In this document: positions 1 through 5,320 of the stretch, piece after piece | Layout of the letters: each line of letters opens with the position of its first letter | Position numbering within the stretch: position 1 is the first letter of the stretch | NCBI GenBank assembly: GCA_004554105.1 | Contig: SFNW01000119.1 | Coordinates: forward strand, 1-5,320 | Direction: 5' to 3' | DNA length: 5,320 nucleotides | Origin: Clostridiales bacterium | GTDB taxonomy: Bacteria > Bacillota > Clostridia > Oscillospirales > CAG-272 | Made by a program: the position numbers and the translations under genes | The notes under the pieces: generated by a model | What the model saw: only the letters and a program-made list of their open reading frames with translations | Database searches by the model: none | What the model was told of the DNA's origin: nothing

Positions 1-1428
1 CTTCTGTACAGCCGCCGCAGAAGCCATACCTGCCGTCATGTCGGGCAGCGTCTTCGTGCGGATTGCCTTGTACTCGCTCTCGGGGAGAATGTTGGCAAAC
101 ACGATTGCCATGTCGCCGCGCTTGATGTTGGCATTGAGGTTTGCAAACTGACCGTCCTTGATGATGCCGTTCGCTACGCAGTATTCGACATAGGGGACAT
201 ACCACGCTTCACCCGCAGCCGCCGCGCGGACGGTCGTTCCGTTGTATGCCTTGTGGATATTGACCGCTGCGGTCAGAGCCTGTGCAACCGTAAACTTGCC
301 GTCGGGCGAGAACTTCGTGTCGGACGTGCCGTTTGCCAGCGTGTACTCAAACGCGGTTTTGACAAAGGAGTAGAACCACTGATTTGCCGCAACATCGGTA
401 AACTGATTTGCATAAGTGCGCGATGCCGCGAACTTCGCATCGGACGCAAGCGGATTCTTGCTGTCGAAGCTCGGGCTGATGACGGCAAACGGAATCGTCT
501 TTGCGACCGCCGCACCGTAATTGAGCGTAAAGCCCTCGGCTGCGGTGTCTTCGGCACTTCTGGCAAACTCGTCAATCGTACCCGACTCCCAGTTGAGGAC
601 AAAGCGCTGCATCGGCCCCGGCTTATCGCTGCCCGAGATTCGCGCGATATGCGCGTTTCCGCGGACATTGATTGTCACGTCACCGTGACCTGCCGATGCG
701 CCGTTGACCTGTGCGTAATAGATTTGTCCGACATCGGCGTCTCCCTCGACCGTGATGATTGCCTCACCCGAAAAATCGGTGGACGCAATGGCGCGCGAGT
801 ACGCGCAAATCGCAATCTTGCTGCCGCTGCGGACCGTGATGTTTACGGGGTCGCTGCCGCTCGCAGGCGGCACCGCACCGCCGAGCGTGCAAGCCTGCTC
901 ATTCTGATACCCGCCGAGAATGGAAAAGCCGGTGATAATCGATTTGCCGTCGAGCTTCGGGCTTTCGGTCTCAACCGTAACGCCGCTGTCGATGGTCACG
1001 GGATAATGGTTGGCAATAATGAAGTAATAGTCCCCGGTCAGATGGAAGGTCATGTCCTTGAAAATATACTCGCCCGAGCAGATAAAGCGCTGCGGGGTTG
1101 AGGTGTACTTTGCGCCCCGCTCTCTGTAGTCAACACCGTCCCACACGCTGGTCAGTGTAACCGAGCCGGAGAACTCCTCTTTGTATGCGTAGAAGTTTGA
1201 TTGTACAAACTCGCCGACAAGAACAATCGTACCGTCGCGGTCGAGGTCGAGCAGGTCCATCGCCTCGGTCAGTCTGCCGACCGGCGCATCGGGCGTTCTG
1301 CCGTCGCCCATGCCGCCCGTGGCAAGAAAGGCAACGTTGTCATTGTCAGCCGCGCCCGCTCCAAACGTAAACAACAGCAAAAGCAGCATAGCGGAAGCCA
1401 GAACCGCAAAAAGTTTTCCTGTTTTCAT
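1..1428 (-). CDS. Secreted SLH-domain cell-surface protein with beta-helix-like region (3' end outside window)
   Basis: This gene is cut by the window edge; 476 codons are visible without a stop. The ATG at 1426-1428 follows AAGGAG with an 8-base gap. Residues 1-27 form a signal peptide: Lys at 3 and 5, a Leu/Ala/Phe core, and an AGA-A or GAA-D cleavage site near 26-27. Residues 28-76 contain TGGMGDGRTPDAPVGRL and DGTIVLVGEF, the pattern that opens many surface beta-helix proteins. Short strand-rich units recur (VNITVRSGSKIAI at 195-207, IITVEGDADVGQI at 223-235, VTINVRGNAHIARI at 252-264), which fits a parallel beta-helix. SLH module 1 spans about 342-392 (FTDVAANQWFYSFV, then NGTSDTKFSPDGKFTVAQ), module 2 about 400-455 (WYVPYVEYCVANGII, then IKRGDMAIVFANIL), and module 3 begins near 461 (LPDM). 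SLH modules bind pyruvylated secondary cell-wall polymers, so the protein should be wall-anchored. No catalytic motif is visible, and the ligand is unknown. It is the third gene of the unit. Confidence 0.88.
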   Translation of the reverse strand, partial: MKTGKLFAVLASAMLLLLLFTFGAGAADNDNVAFLATGGMGDGRTPDAPVGRLTEAMDLLDLDRDGTIVLVGEFVQSNFYAYKEEFSGSVTLTSVWDGVDYRERGAKYTSTPQRFICSGEYIFKDMTFHLTGDYYFIIANHYPVTIDSGVTVETESPKLDGKSIITGFSILGGYQNEQACTLGGAVPPASGSDPVNITVRSGSKIAICAYSRAIASTDFSGEAIITVEGDADVGQIYYAQVNGASAGHGDVTINVRGNAHIARISGSDKPGPMQRFVLNWESGTIDEFARSAEDTAAEGFTLNYGAAVAKTIPFAVISPSFDSKNPLASDAKFAASRTYANQFTDVAANQWFYSFVKTAFEYTLANGTSDTKFSPDGKFTVAQALTAAVNIHKAYNGTTVRAAAAGEAWYVPYVEYCVANGIIKDGQFANLNANIKRGDMAIVFANILPESEYKAIRTKTLPDMTAGMASAAAVQK

Positions 1429-1435
1429 AATGAAT

Positions 1436-1442
1436 TCTCCTT
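1436..1442 (-). promoter_or_regulatory. Ribosome binding site of the SLH-protein gene
   Basis: AAGGAGA lies in the 25-base gap between the GH43 stop (1454-1456) and the SLH start, with 8 bases between AAGGAG and the ATG. It is the strongest Shine-Dalgarno site in the window. The gap holds no hairpin or T-run, which supports read-through from the lipoprotein gene with independent, efficient initiation of the surface protein. Confidence 0.8.
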
Positions 1443-1453
1443 TTTATCTTAAA

Positions 1454-3307
1454 TTACTTTTTCGCAATGGTGGCGATTTCACAAAGAACGGCTGTTCCGT
1501 CCGCCGCGTCGGTGGCTTCAAAGTATAGCTTGATATTCTGCACTTTCGTCCCCGACGGCAGATTGCCGAAGGTCAGCACAACCGGGGTCTGCCCTTCCAG
1601 TGAGGAAAAGTTCTTCGCCTTGAGCTTATAGGTATCGTTGATTACGGCATACACGCTCTTCGGCGAAAGCGACACGTGCGAAATGCCCCAGATCCAAAGT
1701 GCGCTCGGCTCAATCGGAGTATCATAGCGCAGTTCGATACAGCCGTCCGCCGTGCAGGTAAAGCGATAGAGGTCTTCGTCGCCGAGCCCGTGTGACACGA
1801 TGCCATCGGTCAGATTCCGAACACTGCCGTTCAATCCGGCATAGGTCGAGGTGACCGTCACGCCGTCATACTTTTTGCAAAGCCCGTTTGCCCCCGACGG
1901 AATCGGCTGCATATAGATAGAAGGTCCGCTGACGGCAAGCGTGCCGTCGGAACGAATCACCAGCTTATCAAAGCAGGGGGTACGGTTGGCGACCGGATTG
2001 GTCGTCTGCGTCACATCGGCGTGCGAGTGGTAGACGATGTACATTTCACTGCCGTCGGGCGAGCGCGTCACGCCGCAATGCCCCGTCCCCGAGGTCTTCT
2101 TTCCGTCACCGATGAGAATCGGATTTTCCGCCGCTTTCGTATAGGTACCGAGCGGCGACGACGCCGTCGCATAGCCGACCGAATACTGCGCGGACGCATA
2201 ATAATTTGCGGTAAAGAGCAGATAATAGATGCCGTTTTGCTTAAAGACGCAGGGTCCCTCGTTCCAAAGCGTGCTGCCGCTCTTTGTCTCCCACGCCGCC
2301 GTGGGCGTGGCGAGCAACACAGGCTCGCCGATTGTTGCGCTGAGGTCTTTTTCAAGCTCGATGCCGTAAATCTGACTTGTGCGCTTCCCGTTCACGGTGT
2401 TTTCGGAGCAGTCCTTCGCATAGTACAGATAAACGCGTCCGTCGTCGTCAAAGAGCAAATCCGCGTCGATAACGCTGTAGTCGGGCGCAAAGAGCGGGTG
2501 GTCGTATACATCAACAAACGGTCCCGCCGGACTGTCGGCTTTGGCAAGCCCGATGCTGTGACGGACGCCGCTCGACGAAAGGCTGGTTTCCTCCTTCCGC
2601 GCCGCCGAATACACCATATAGTACGCGCCGTTGTATTTGTAGACCTCGGGTGCCCAGTAGTTCTGCGTGCCGAAGGATTTTTCGGTCACCTTGTAGGAAT
2701 CGCCTTCTTCAGTCCAGCTTTTCAGCGTTTCGGACGACCAGCACTTGAAGTAGCCGCCGGTGCAGTACAGATAATACTTACCCGACGCCTCGTCGTAGAG
2801 ACAGTAGGGGTCGCCGATGTGCGAAATCTGCCGATAAGGGCTGACGAAATAGTCCGCCGCATTCTGTCTGCTGTTTGCAATTTCAATTAAATCTTTCATT
2901 TCGTTTTCCTTTACTGCCGATGTCGCTGTTGTTGCCGTTGTTGCTGCCGTTGTTGCTGCCGTCGTTGCCGCAGTCGTTTGCTGTGCTGTCGTCTTTGCCG
3001 TTTCCGCCGGCTTTGTCGCTTCGGCACTCGTCTGTATAGCCGTCGCGTCAGGTATTTCAACCGCCGCTGTGCCGCTCGTTTCCGTGCTCGTCGGCGCGGT
3101 CGGAGTTTCGGGCGCTGTCGCCGCTTCGGTTTCGCTCGCCGCCGTGCTTGTCGGCTCGGTCGCATCTTCGGGCGTTGTCACCGCTTCAGTTTCGCTCGTC
3201 GCCGCGCTTGTCGGCTCGGTCGTGACCGCCGTTTTTTCTCCGCAGCCGGTCAAAGCAAGTGCACCGACGGCAAGGCAGAGCGCAAGGGCTTGTTTCAGGC
3301 TTTTCAT
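1454..3307 (-). CDS. GH43-family glycoside hydrolase lipoprotein with C-terminal discoidin-like domain
   Basis: A predicted exo-acting glycosidase of family GH43 (beta-xylosidase / alpha-L-arabinofuranosidase type), 617 residues, tethered to the outer face of the membrane. Residues 1-22 are a lipoprotein signal with lipobox LTGC, so Cys22 would be lipidated. Residues 23-136 are a Thr/Ala/Glu/Pro-rich linker built of repeats. The propeller spans about 155-470 and shows the family landmarks: HIGDPYCLYD with Asp166 as expected base, VIDADLLFDDDG with Asp281 as expected pKa modulator, NEGPCVFKQNGIYYLLFTAN with Glu350 as expected acid, and SGTGHCGV with His410. Residues 480-617 (VRNLTDG, then IELRYDTPIEPSALWIWG) look like a discoidin / F5-8-type beta-sandwich, probably glycan-binding. 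The ATG overlaps the stop of the upstream gene (ATGA), and no clear Shine-Dalgarno precedes it, so translation is probably coupled. An internal start at Met137 has a good ribosome binding site. The exact substrate is not determinable; GH43 membership is firm. Confidence 0.92.
   Translation of the reverse strand: MKSLKQALALCLAVGALALTGCGEKTAVTTEPTSAATSETEAVTTPEDATEPTSTAASETEAATAPETPTAPTSTETSGTAAVEIPDATAIQTSAEATKPAETAKTTAQQTTAATTAATTAATTATTATSAVKENEMKDLIEIANSRQNAADYFVSPYRQISHIGDPYCLYDEASGKYYLYCTGGYFKCWSSETLKSWTEEGDSYKVTEKSFGTQNYWAPEVYKYNGAYYMVYSAARKEETSLSSSGVRHSIGLAKADSPAGPFVDVYDHPLFAPDYSVIDADLLFDDDGRVYLYYAKDCSENTVNGKRTSQIYGIELEKDLSATIGEPVLLATPTAAWETKSGSTLWNEGPCVFKQNGIYYLLFTANYYASAQYSVGYATASSPLGTYTKAAENPILIGDGKKTSGTGHCGVTRSPDGSEMYIVYHSHADVTQTTNPVANRTPCFDKLVIRSDGTLAVSGPSIYMQPIPSGANGLCKKYDGVTVTSTYAGLNGSVRNLTDGIVSHGLGDEDLYRFTCTADGCIELRYDTPIEPSALWIWGISHVSLSPKSVYAVINDTYKLKAKNFSSLEGQTPVVLTFGNLPSGTKVQNIKLYFEATDAADGTAVLCEIATIAKK
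2897..2912 (-). promoter_or_regulatory. Internal ribosome binding site and ATG at the start of the GH43 catalytic module
   Basis: Inside the lipoprotein gene, AAAGGA (2907-2912) stands 7 bases before an in-frame ATG (2897-2899), which is Met137. It falls just where the low-complexity linker ends and the globular enzyme begins (MKDLIEIANSRQN). Initiation here would give a 481-residue GH43 protein with no signal peptide. The gene's own first start lacks such a site. Whether it is used cannot be seen from sequence; it may be a relic of a fusion or chance. Confidence 0.4.
2925..2972 (-). repeat. 12-base tandem repeat encoding Thr-Thr-Ala-Ala units
   Basis: Four adjoining 12-base units, read on the plus strand as gctgttgttgcc, gttgttgctgcc, gttgttgctgcc and gtcgttgccgca. 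The two middle units (2937-2960) are identical. They encode the Thr/Ala run around residues 112-128 of the lipoprotein linker. Because the unit is a multiple of three, gain or loss of copies would change linker length without shifting the frame. Confidence 0.75.
3038..3217 (-). repeat. Three imperfect 60-base tandem repeats in the lipoprotein linker
   Basis: Three units of exactly 60 bases (3158-3217, 3098-3157, 3038-3097) encode 20-residue copies at 31-50, 51-70 and 71-90. Their openings read EPTSAATSETEA, EPTSTAASETEA and APTSTETSGTAA. The first two are close at DNA level; the third, nearest the enzyme, is the most diverged. The product is acidic and rich in Thr, Ser and Pro, like a cell-wall-spanning stalk. 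Confidence 0.85.
3304..3307 (-). other. ATGA stop/start overlap coupling the hydrolase and lipoprotein genes
   Basis: On the minus strand ATGA contains both the start of the GH43 lipoprotein (3305-3307) and the TGA of the upstream hydrolase (3304-3306). The bases before it (ACTGTGGCAAAGAA) hold no convincing Shine-Dalgarno, so the lipoprotein is probably translated by re-initiating ribosomes. This is the strongest evidence that the two genes share one transcript. Confidence 0.85.
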
Positions 3308-5040
3308 TTCTTTGCCACAGTATAGGTCTCTTTGTTGTAGTCGACCGTGATGACCGTACCGTCCGAATAGGTCGTGCGATAGACGCCCTCGGACAGTTTT
3401 TCGTGATTGTCCATGAACTCGTACTGCAAATCCTTCAGCTTTTCGTACTCGTCATACGCCTTCTTGATCGCCTCTACGCTGCGCTCGATGTCCGCATCGT
3501 TTGCGCAGTGCAAATCAAGGTCGCCCATCCAGTTGCGGTCCTCGCCGAACTTGCTGTAAAAATACATGACCGGACGTCCGCCGTATTCGATGAACTTGAG
3601 GTGCTGGTATTCCTCCTTGAGCGGGTAATTGACCGTCTGCGAAGTCGGGTTGGACAGCACGATGCCGTGATAGACGAGCTGCCAGAACGGAATGCCCTCG
3701 TCAAAAAGCGGATTCTGCTCATGCGTCAGTTTTGACTGCACGCCGACGTAAAGTGCCGCGTCGAGGTATTCGTTCATATAGTCCATGTAGCCCTCGGACT
3801 GGAAACCGCCGAACAAATCGCGGCAGAATTCCGCCACCTTACGGTGGTATTCCCACGCCTCCTTGCGGGTGACGGGGTGATTCTTGTCGTAGCATTTCTC
3901 GGGAATGATGGCGGTCAGTTCATCGTTGTAGTGCAGCCCCTCAAAGCCGTAGCCGCGTACCTTGGGAAAGTCTTTCGTGACGTAGTTTTCGTATGCGGTC
4001 TTGGCGCAGAGGTGATACGGCTCGCCGCCGTTGAGTCCGTCCTTCTTGTAATGCTCGCGAATATACGGCTCGGGGTCGCCGCAGGCGTTTTTCTTTTTGG
4101 TCAGCAGGTCGCGGTCGAAATTGTTTGCAATCTCGTATGCGCCGCAGCTGACCGTGTGGCAGACGACCTGATAGCCGAGACGCTGTGCCCGCGCGATAAA
4201 GGCGCGCAGTGCTTCATCACCGCCGAAACGCTCGTCCGACGGATATTGCTGCGGGAAGCGGCCGTCATGCCCGCCCGGACCCCAGCCGACAAGGCAGATT
4301 TCGGCTTTATCGACGCCTTTTTCCTGCATTTTGTCGACAATCTTGTTCAGCCGCTCGACATCGCAGGCGACAAACATCGGCGGCTCGTTTTTCAGATTTT
4401 GGTGACGCACCGGCGTGGGAATCGGCTTCCAGCCCATGCGAATGCGAAGCTCCATACCGTCGGCAGCGCGGCGAAGCGGCTCGCGCTTGGCGGCGCGTTC
4501 GCGAAGCGGCACGCAGCCGCAGAAATCCATCTGATACTTCCGATAGGCGCGAGCCATCTCCGAATAACTTGCGTTCGGCATTTTTGTATAAACAATTTCG
4601 ACGTCCTCGTCCGGCTCGTCGCCGTCAAAGCGGAACTGCGGGCAAACCGTGTAGACGCCGTTCTTCACCTCGACCTCAAAACGTCCGTCGAATGCCTCTT
4701 TGCGGATATGTACGAATACCGCGCGCTCGCTCTCGCAGGCAAAGCCGCAAACAAGCGTTGCCGTCGGCCATGTTTTGAACAGCGTATCCTGTCGCTCGAC
4801 AAAATCGGTCTTGGCAAAGCCGTAATAGAAGTTGGTGGGATAAAACATATATCCCTTGTCGCCCGCGTGCGCCGTTGTAAGCGACGACTCGACGCGCAGC
4901 GTCTCAAAGCGGGGATTGCAAAGCACCGATTTCGGGACGACGAGATGAATCTCGTCGCCGTGCTCACTGATTGCGGGTGTGATTTCCCTTGTAAAACCGC
5001 CGACCGTGACGCCGACGACTCTGAAATTGTAGTTTTCCAT
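3304..5040 (-). CDS. Cytoplasmic probable glycoside hydrolase, DUF5696 / GH101-GH129-like
   Basis: A 578-residue protein read from the ATG at 5038-5040, which has GGAG 6 bases upstream. A longer frame to a TTG at 5121 is rejected because that TTG is the promoter's -35 box. There is no signal peptide or membrane segment. Residues 1-175 look like a beta-sandwich, about 195-525 like a (beta/alpha)8 barrel, and 545-575 like a small beta tail (YSDGTVITVDYN). Barrel landmarks are LVGWGPGGHDGRFPQ (251-263), CHTVSCGAYE (294-303), LHYNDELTA (370-378) and FQSEGYMDY (413-421). The layout and tail recall DUF5696 proteins and the related GH101/GH129 alpha-N-acetylgalactosaminidases; this family call is from memory and tentative. 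Asp373 and Glu416 are my candidates for nucleophile and acid/base. It is the first gene of the unit and overlaps the GH43 start by 4 bases. The substrate is unknown, perhaps an imported oligosaccharide. Confidence 0.6.
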   Translation of the reverse strand: MENYNFRVVGVTVGGFTREITPAISEHGDEIHLVVPKSVLCNPRFETLRVESSLTTAHAGDKGYMFYPTNFYYGFAKTDFVERQDTLFKTWPTATLVCGFACESERAVFVHIRKEAFDGRFEVEVKNGVYTVCPQFRFDGDEPDEDVEIVYTKMPNASYSEMARAYRKYQMDFCGCVPLRERAAKREPLRRAADGMELRIRMGWKPIPTPVRHQNLKNEPPMFVACDVERLNKIVDKMQEKGVDKAEICLVGWGPGGHDGRFPQQYPSDERFGGDEALRAFIARAQRLGYQVVCHTVSCGAYEIANNFDRDLLTKKKNACGDPEPYIREHYKKDGLNGGEPYHLCAKTAYENYVTKDFPKVRGYGFEGLHYNDELTAIIPEKCYDKNHPVTRKEAWEYHRKVAEFCRDLFGGFQSEGYMDYMNEYLDAALYVGVQSKLTHEQNPLFDEGIPFWQLVYHGIVLSNPTSQTVNYPLKEEYQHLKFIEYGGRPVMYFYSKFGEDRNWMGDLDLHCANDADIERSVEAIKKAYDEYEKLKDLQYEFMDNHEKLSEGVYRTTYSDGTVITVDYNKETYTVAKK

Positions 5041-5046
5041 GCGTTT

Positions 5047-5050
5047 CTCC
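5047..5050 (-). promoter_or_regulatory. Ribosome binding site that fixes the hydrolase start
   Basis: GGAG, within CGGAGAAACGC, stands 6 bases before the ATG at 5038-5040. It is the only good Shine-Dalgarno site upstream of the gene. It lies downstream of the predicted transcription start, whereas the alternative TTG start at 5121 lies upstream of it. It therefore decides in favour of the 578-residue product. Confidence 0.75.
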
Positions 5051-5067
5051 GTGTTGACTCTGATTTC

Positions 5068-5082
5068 GGGCAGAATATGCCC
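5068..5082 (-). other. Small hairpin at the very 5' end of the operon leader
   Basis: On the minus strand GGGCA (5078-5082) pairs with TGCCC (5068-5072) around the loop TATTC. It would begin about 5 bases after the predicted transcription start. Such a hairpin may protect the mRNA 5' end, or the dyad may be a protein-binding site in DNA. A five-base stem is short and could be chance. Confidence 0.35.
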
Positions 5083-5092
5083 TTCCGTTTTG

Positions 5093-5121
5093 ATTATATA
5101 AGATTTACGGTTTCTTTCCAA
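5093..5121 (-). promoter_or_regulatory. Housekeeping (sigma-A type) promoter of the three-gene unit
   Basis: On the minus strand TTGGAA (5116-5121) and a perfect TATAAT (5093-5098) are separated by exactly 17 bases; the -35 matches TTGACA in four of six positions. The predicted start near 5086 gives a leader of about 45 bases to the ATG at 5040. It is the best promoter I find in the gap. No convincing catabolite-repression (cre) or other operator overlaps it. Confidence 0.72.
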
Positions 5122-5233
5122 TGTATTTTCTGATATGCAAATTGTATTTTTCAGTTAAAAACCAATTTGGCTTCGTAATAGCGGTGGATTCCGCTTTTGG
5201 GCGGCACAAATTAACCGGTTGCACCTGAGACGC

Positions 5234-5261
5234 AAAAAAGCACCCCGAAGGGTGCTTTTTT
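5234..5261 (-). terminator. Intrinsic terminator between the upstream gene and the operon
   Basis: AAAAAAGCACCC (5234-5245), loop CGAA and GGGTGCTTTTTT (5250-5261) form a perfect 12-base-pair inverted repeat, with GC pairs at the loop end and A/T runs outside. Read on the minus strand it gives a hairpin ending in a U-run, 23 bases after the stop of the gene at the right edge. The symmetry would let it also work on the plus strand. It insulates the operon's promoter from upstream transcription. Confidence 0.9.
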
Positions 5262-5284
5262 GTGATTTGGGTTATGCGGTTGCC

Positions 5285-5320
5285 TTACTTGACGAAGTTT
5301 GCCTTCGCAGCATCGCAGTA
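5285..5320 (-). CDS. C-terminal end of an upstream gene (only 11 codons in window)
   Basis: The minus strand reads YCDAAKANFVK and then TAA at 5285-5287; the rest of the gene lies beyond the right edge. The call rests on codon choice like the neighbours (AAG, GTC, TTC, GCG), the same strand, and the terminator placed 23 bases after the stop. Eleven residues are too few to name a family, and coding status itself is inferred. Confidence 0.55.
   Translation of the reverse strand, partial: YCDAAKANFVK

Noticed and set aside
253..1101. Plus-strand open frame of 282 codons
   Set aside because: It is antisense to the SLH protein, which has a signal peptide, SLH motifs and a strong ribosome binding site on the minus strand.
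2021..2890. Plus-strand open frame of 289 codons
   Set aside because: It is antisense to the GH43 catalytic module, whose family motifs are intact on the minus strand; its own translation shows no domain.
2925..3217. Possible CRISPR array or non-coding repeat locus
   Set aside because: The repeats are contiguous, in frame and translated into a Thr/Ala/Pro linker. There are no unique spacers of even length between conserved repeats.
5081..5092. Catabolite-repression (cre) half-site CAAAACGG next to the -10 box
   Set aside because: The left half has a mismatch and the right half lacks the required CA, so it does not meet the cre consensus.
3844..5133. Plus-strand open frame of 429 codons
   Set aside because: It lies fully antisense to the hydrolase gene and its promoter, has no ribosome binding site and low-complexity Arg/Val-rich translation. 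It is an artefact of GC-rich third positions on the opposite strand.
5180..5195. Hairpin AGCGG-TGGATT-CCGCT followed by TTTT on the plus strand
   Set aside because: The stem is only five pairs and no plus-strand gene ends before it, so a terminator role has no support.
5213..5220. AACCGGTT palindrome with a CG centre, as in LacI-family operators
   Set aside because: The symmetry stops at eight bases, and the site lies over 90 bases upstream of the -35 box. No regulator gene is in view, so chance is the better explanation.

Overview
The window reads as a piece of a Gram-positive, anaerobic, gut- or rumen-type Clostridia genome (Bacillota, perhaps Oscillospirales-like). The grounds are S-layer homology (SLH) modules, a lipobox lipoprotein, strong AGGAG-type ribosome binding sites, a consensus housekeeping promoter and a moderately GC-rich codon use (GAC, GGC, CCG, GTC). 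The lineage is inferred from style, not from a marker gene.

Everything recognisable is on the minus strand, so the genes read from right to left. At the right edge (5285-5320) are the last 11 codons of an upstream gene, followed by a strong hairpin terminator (5234-5261). A roughly 190-base control region then carries a promoter (TTGGAA, 17-base spacer, TATAAT; 5093-5121) and a short leader with a small hairpin. Next comes a three-gene unit with no internal terminator: (A) 3304-5040, a signal-less 578-residue probable glycoside hydrolase with a TIM-barrel look, resembling the DUF5696 / GH101-GH129 group; (B) 1454-3307, a 617-residue lipoprotein with a GH43 five-bladed propeller and a C-terminal discoidin-like domain, whose start overlaps the stop of A as ATGA; (C) 1-1428, a secreted protein with a beta-helix-like region and SLH modules, which starts 25 bases after B and runs off the left edge.

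The three products would sit in three places: A in the cytoplasm, B on the outer face of the membrane, C bound to the secondary cell-wall polymer. The simplest reading is a small glycan-use unit: C holds or binds material at the wall, B trims side chains outside, and A finishes an imported oligosaccharide. No transporter or regulator is in the window, and the substrate cannot be read from the sequence.

Points most worth a second look are the uncharacterised enzyme A, a good internal ribosome binding site plus ATG exactly where the GH43 catalytic module begins (a fusion scar or a second, cytoplasmic product), and in-frame 60-base and 12-base tandem repeats that build the lipoprotein's linker. 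The long open frames on the plus strand are antisense shadows of these genes.
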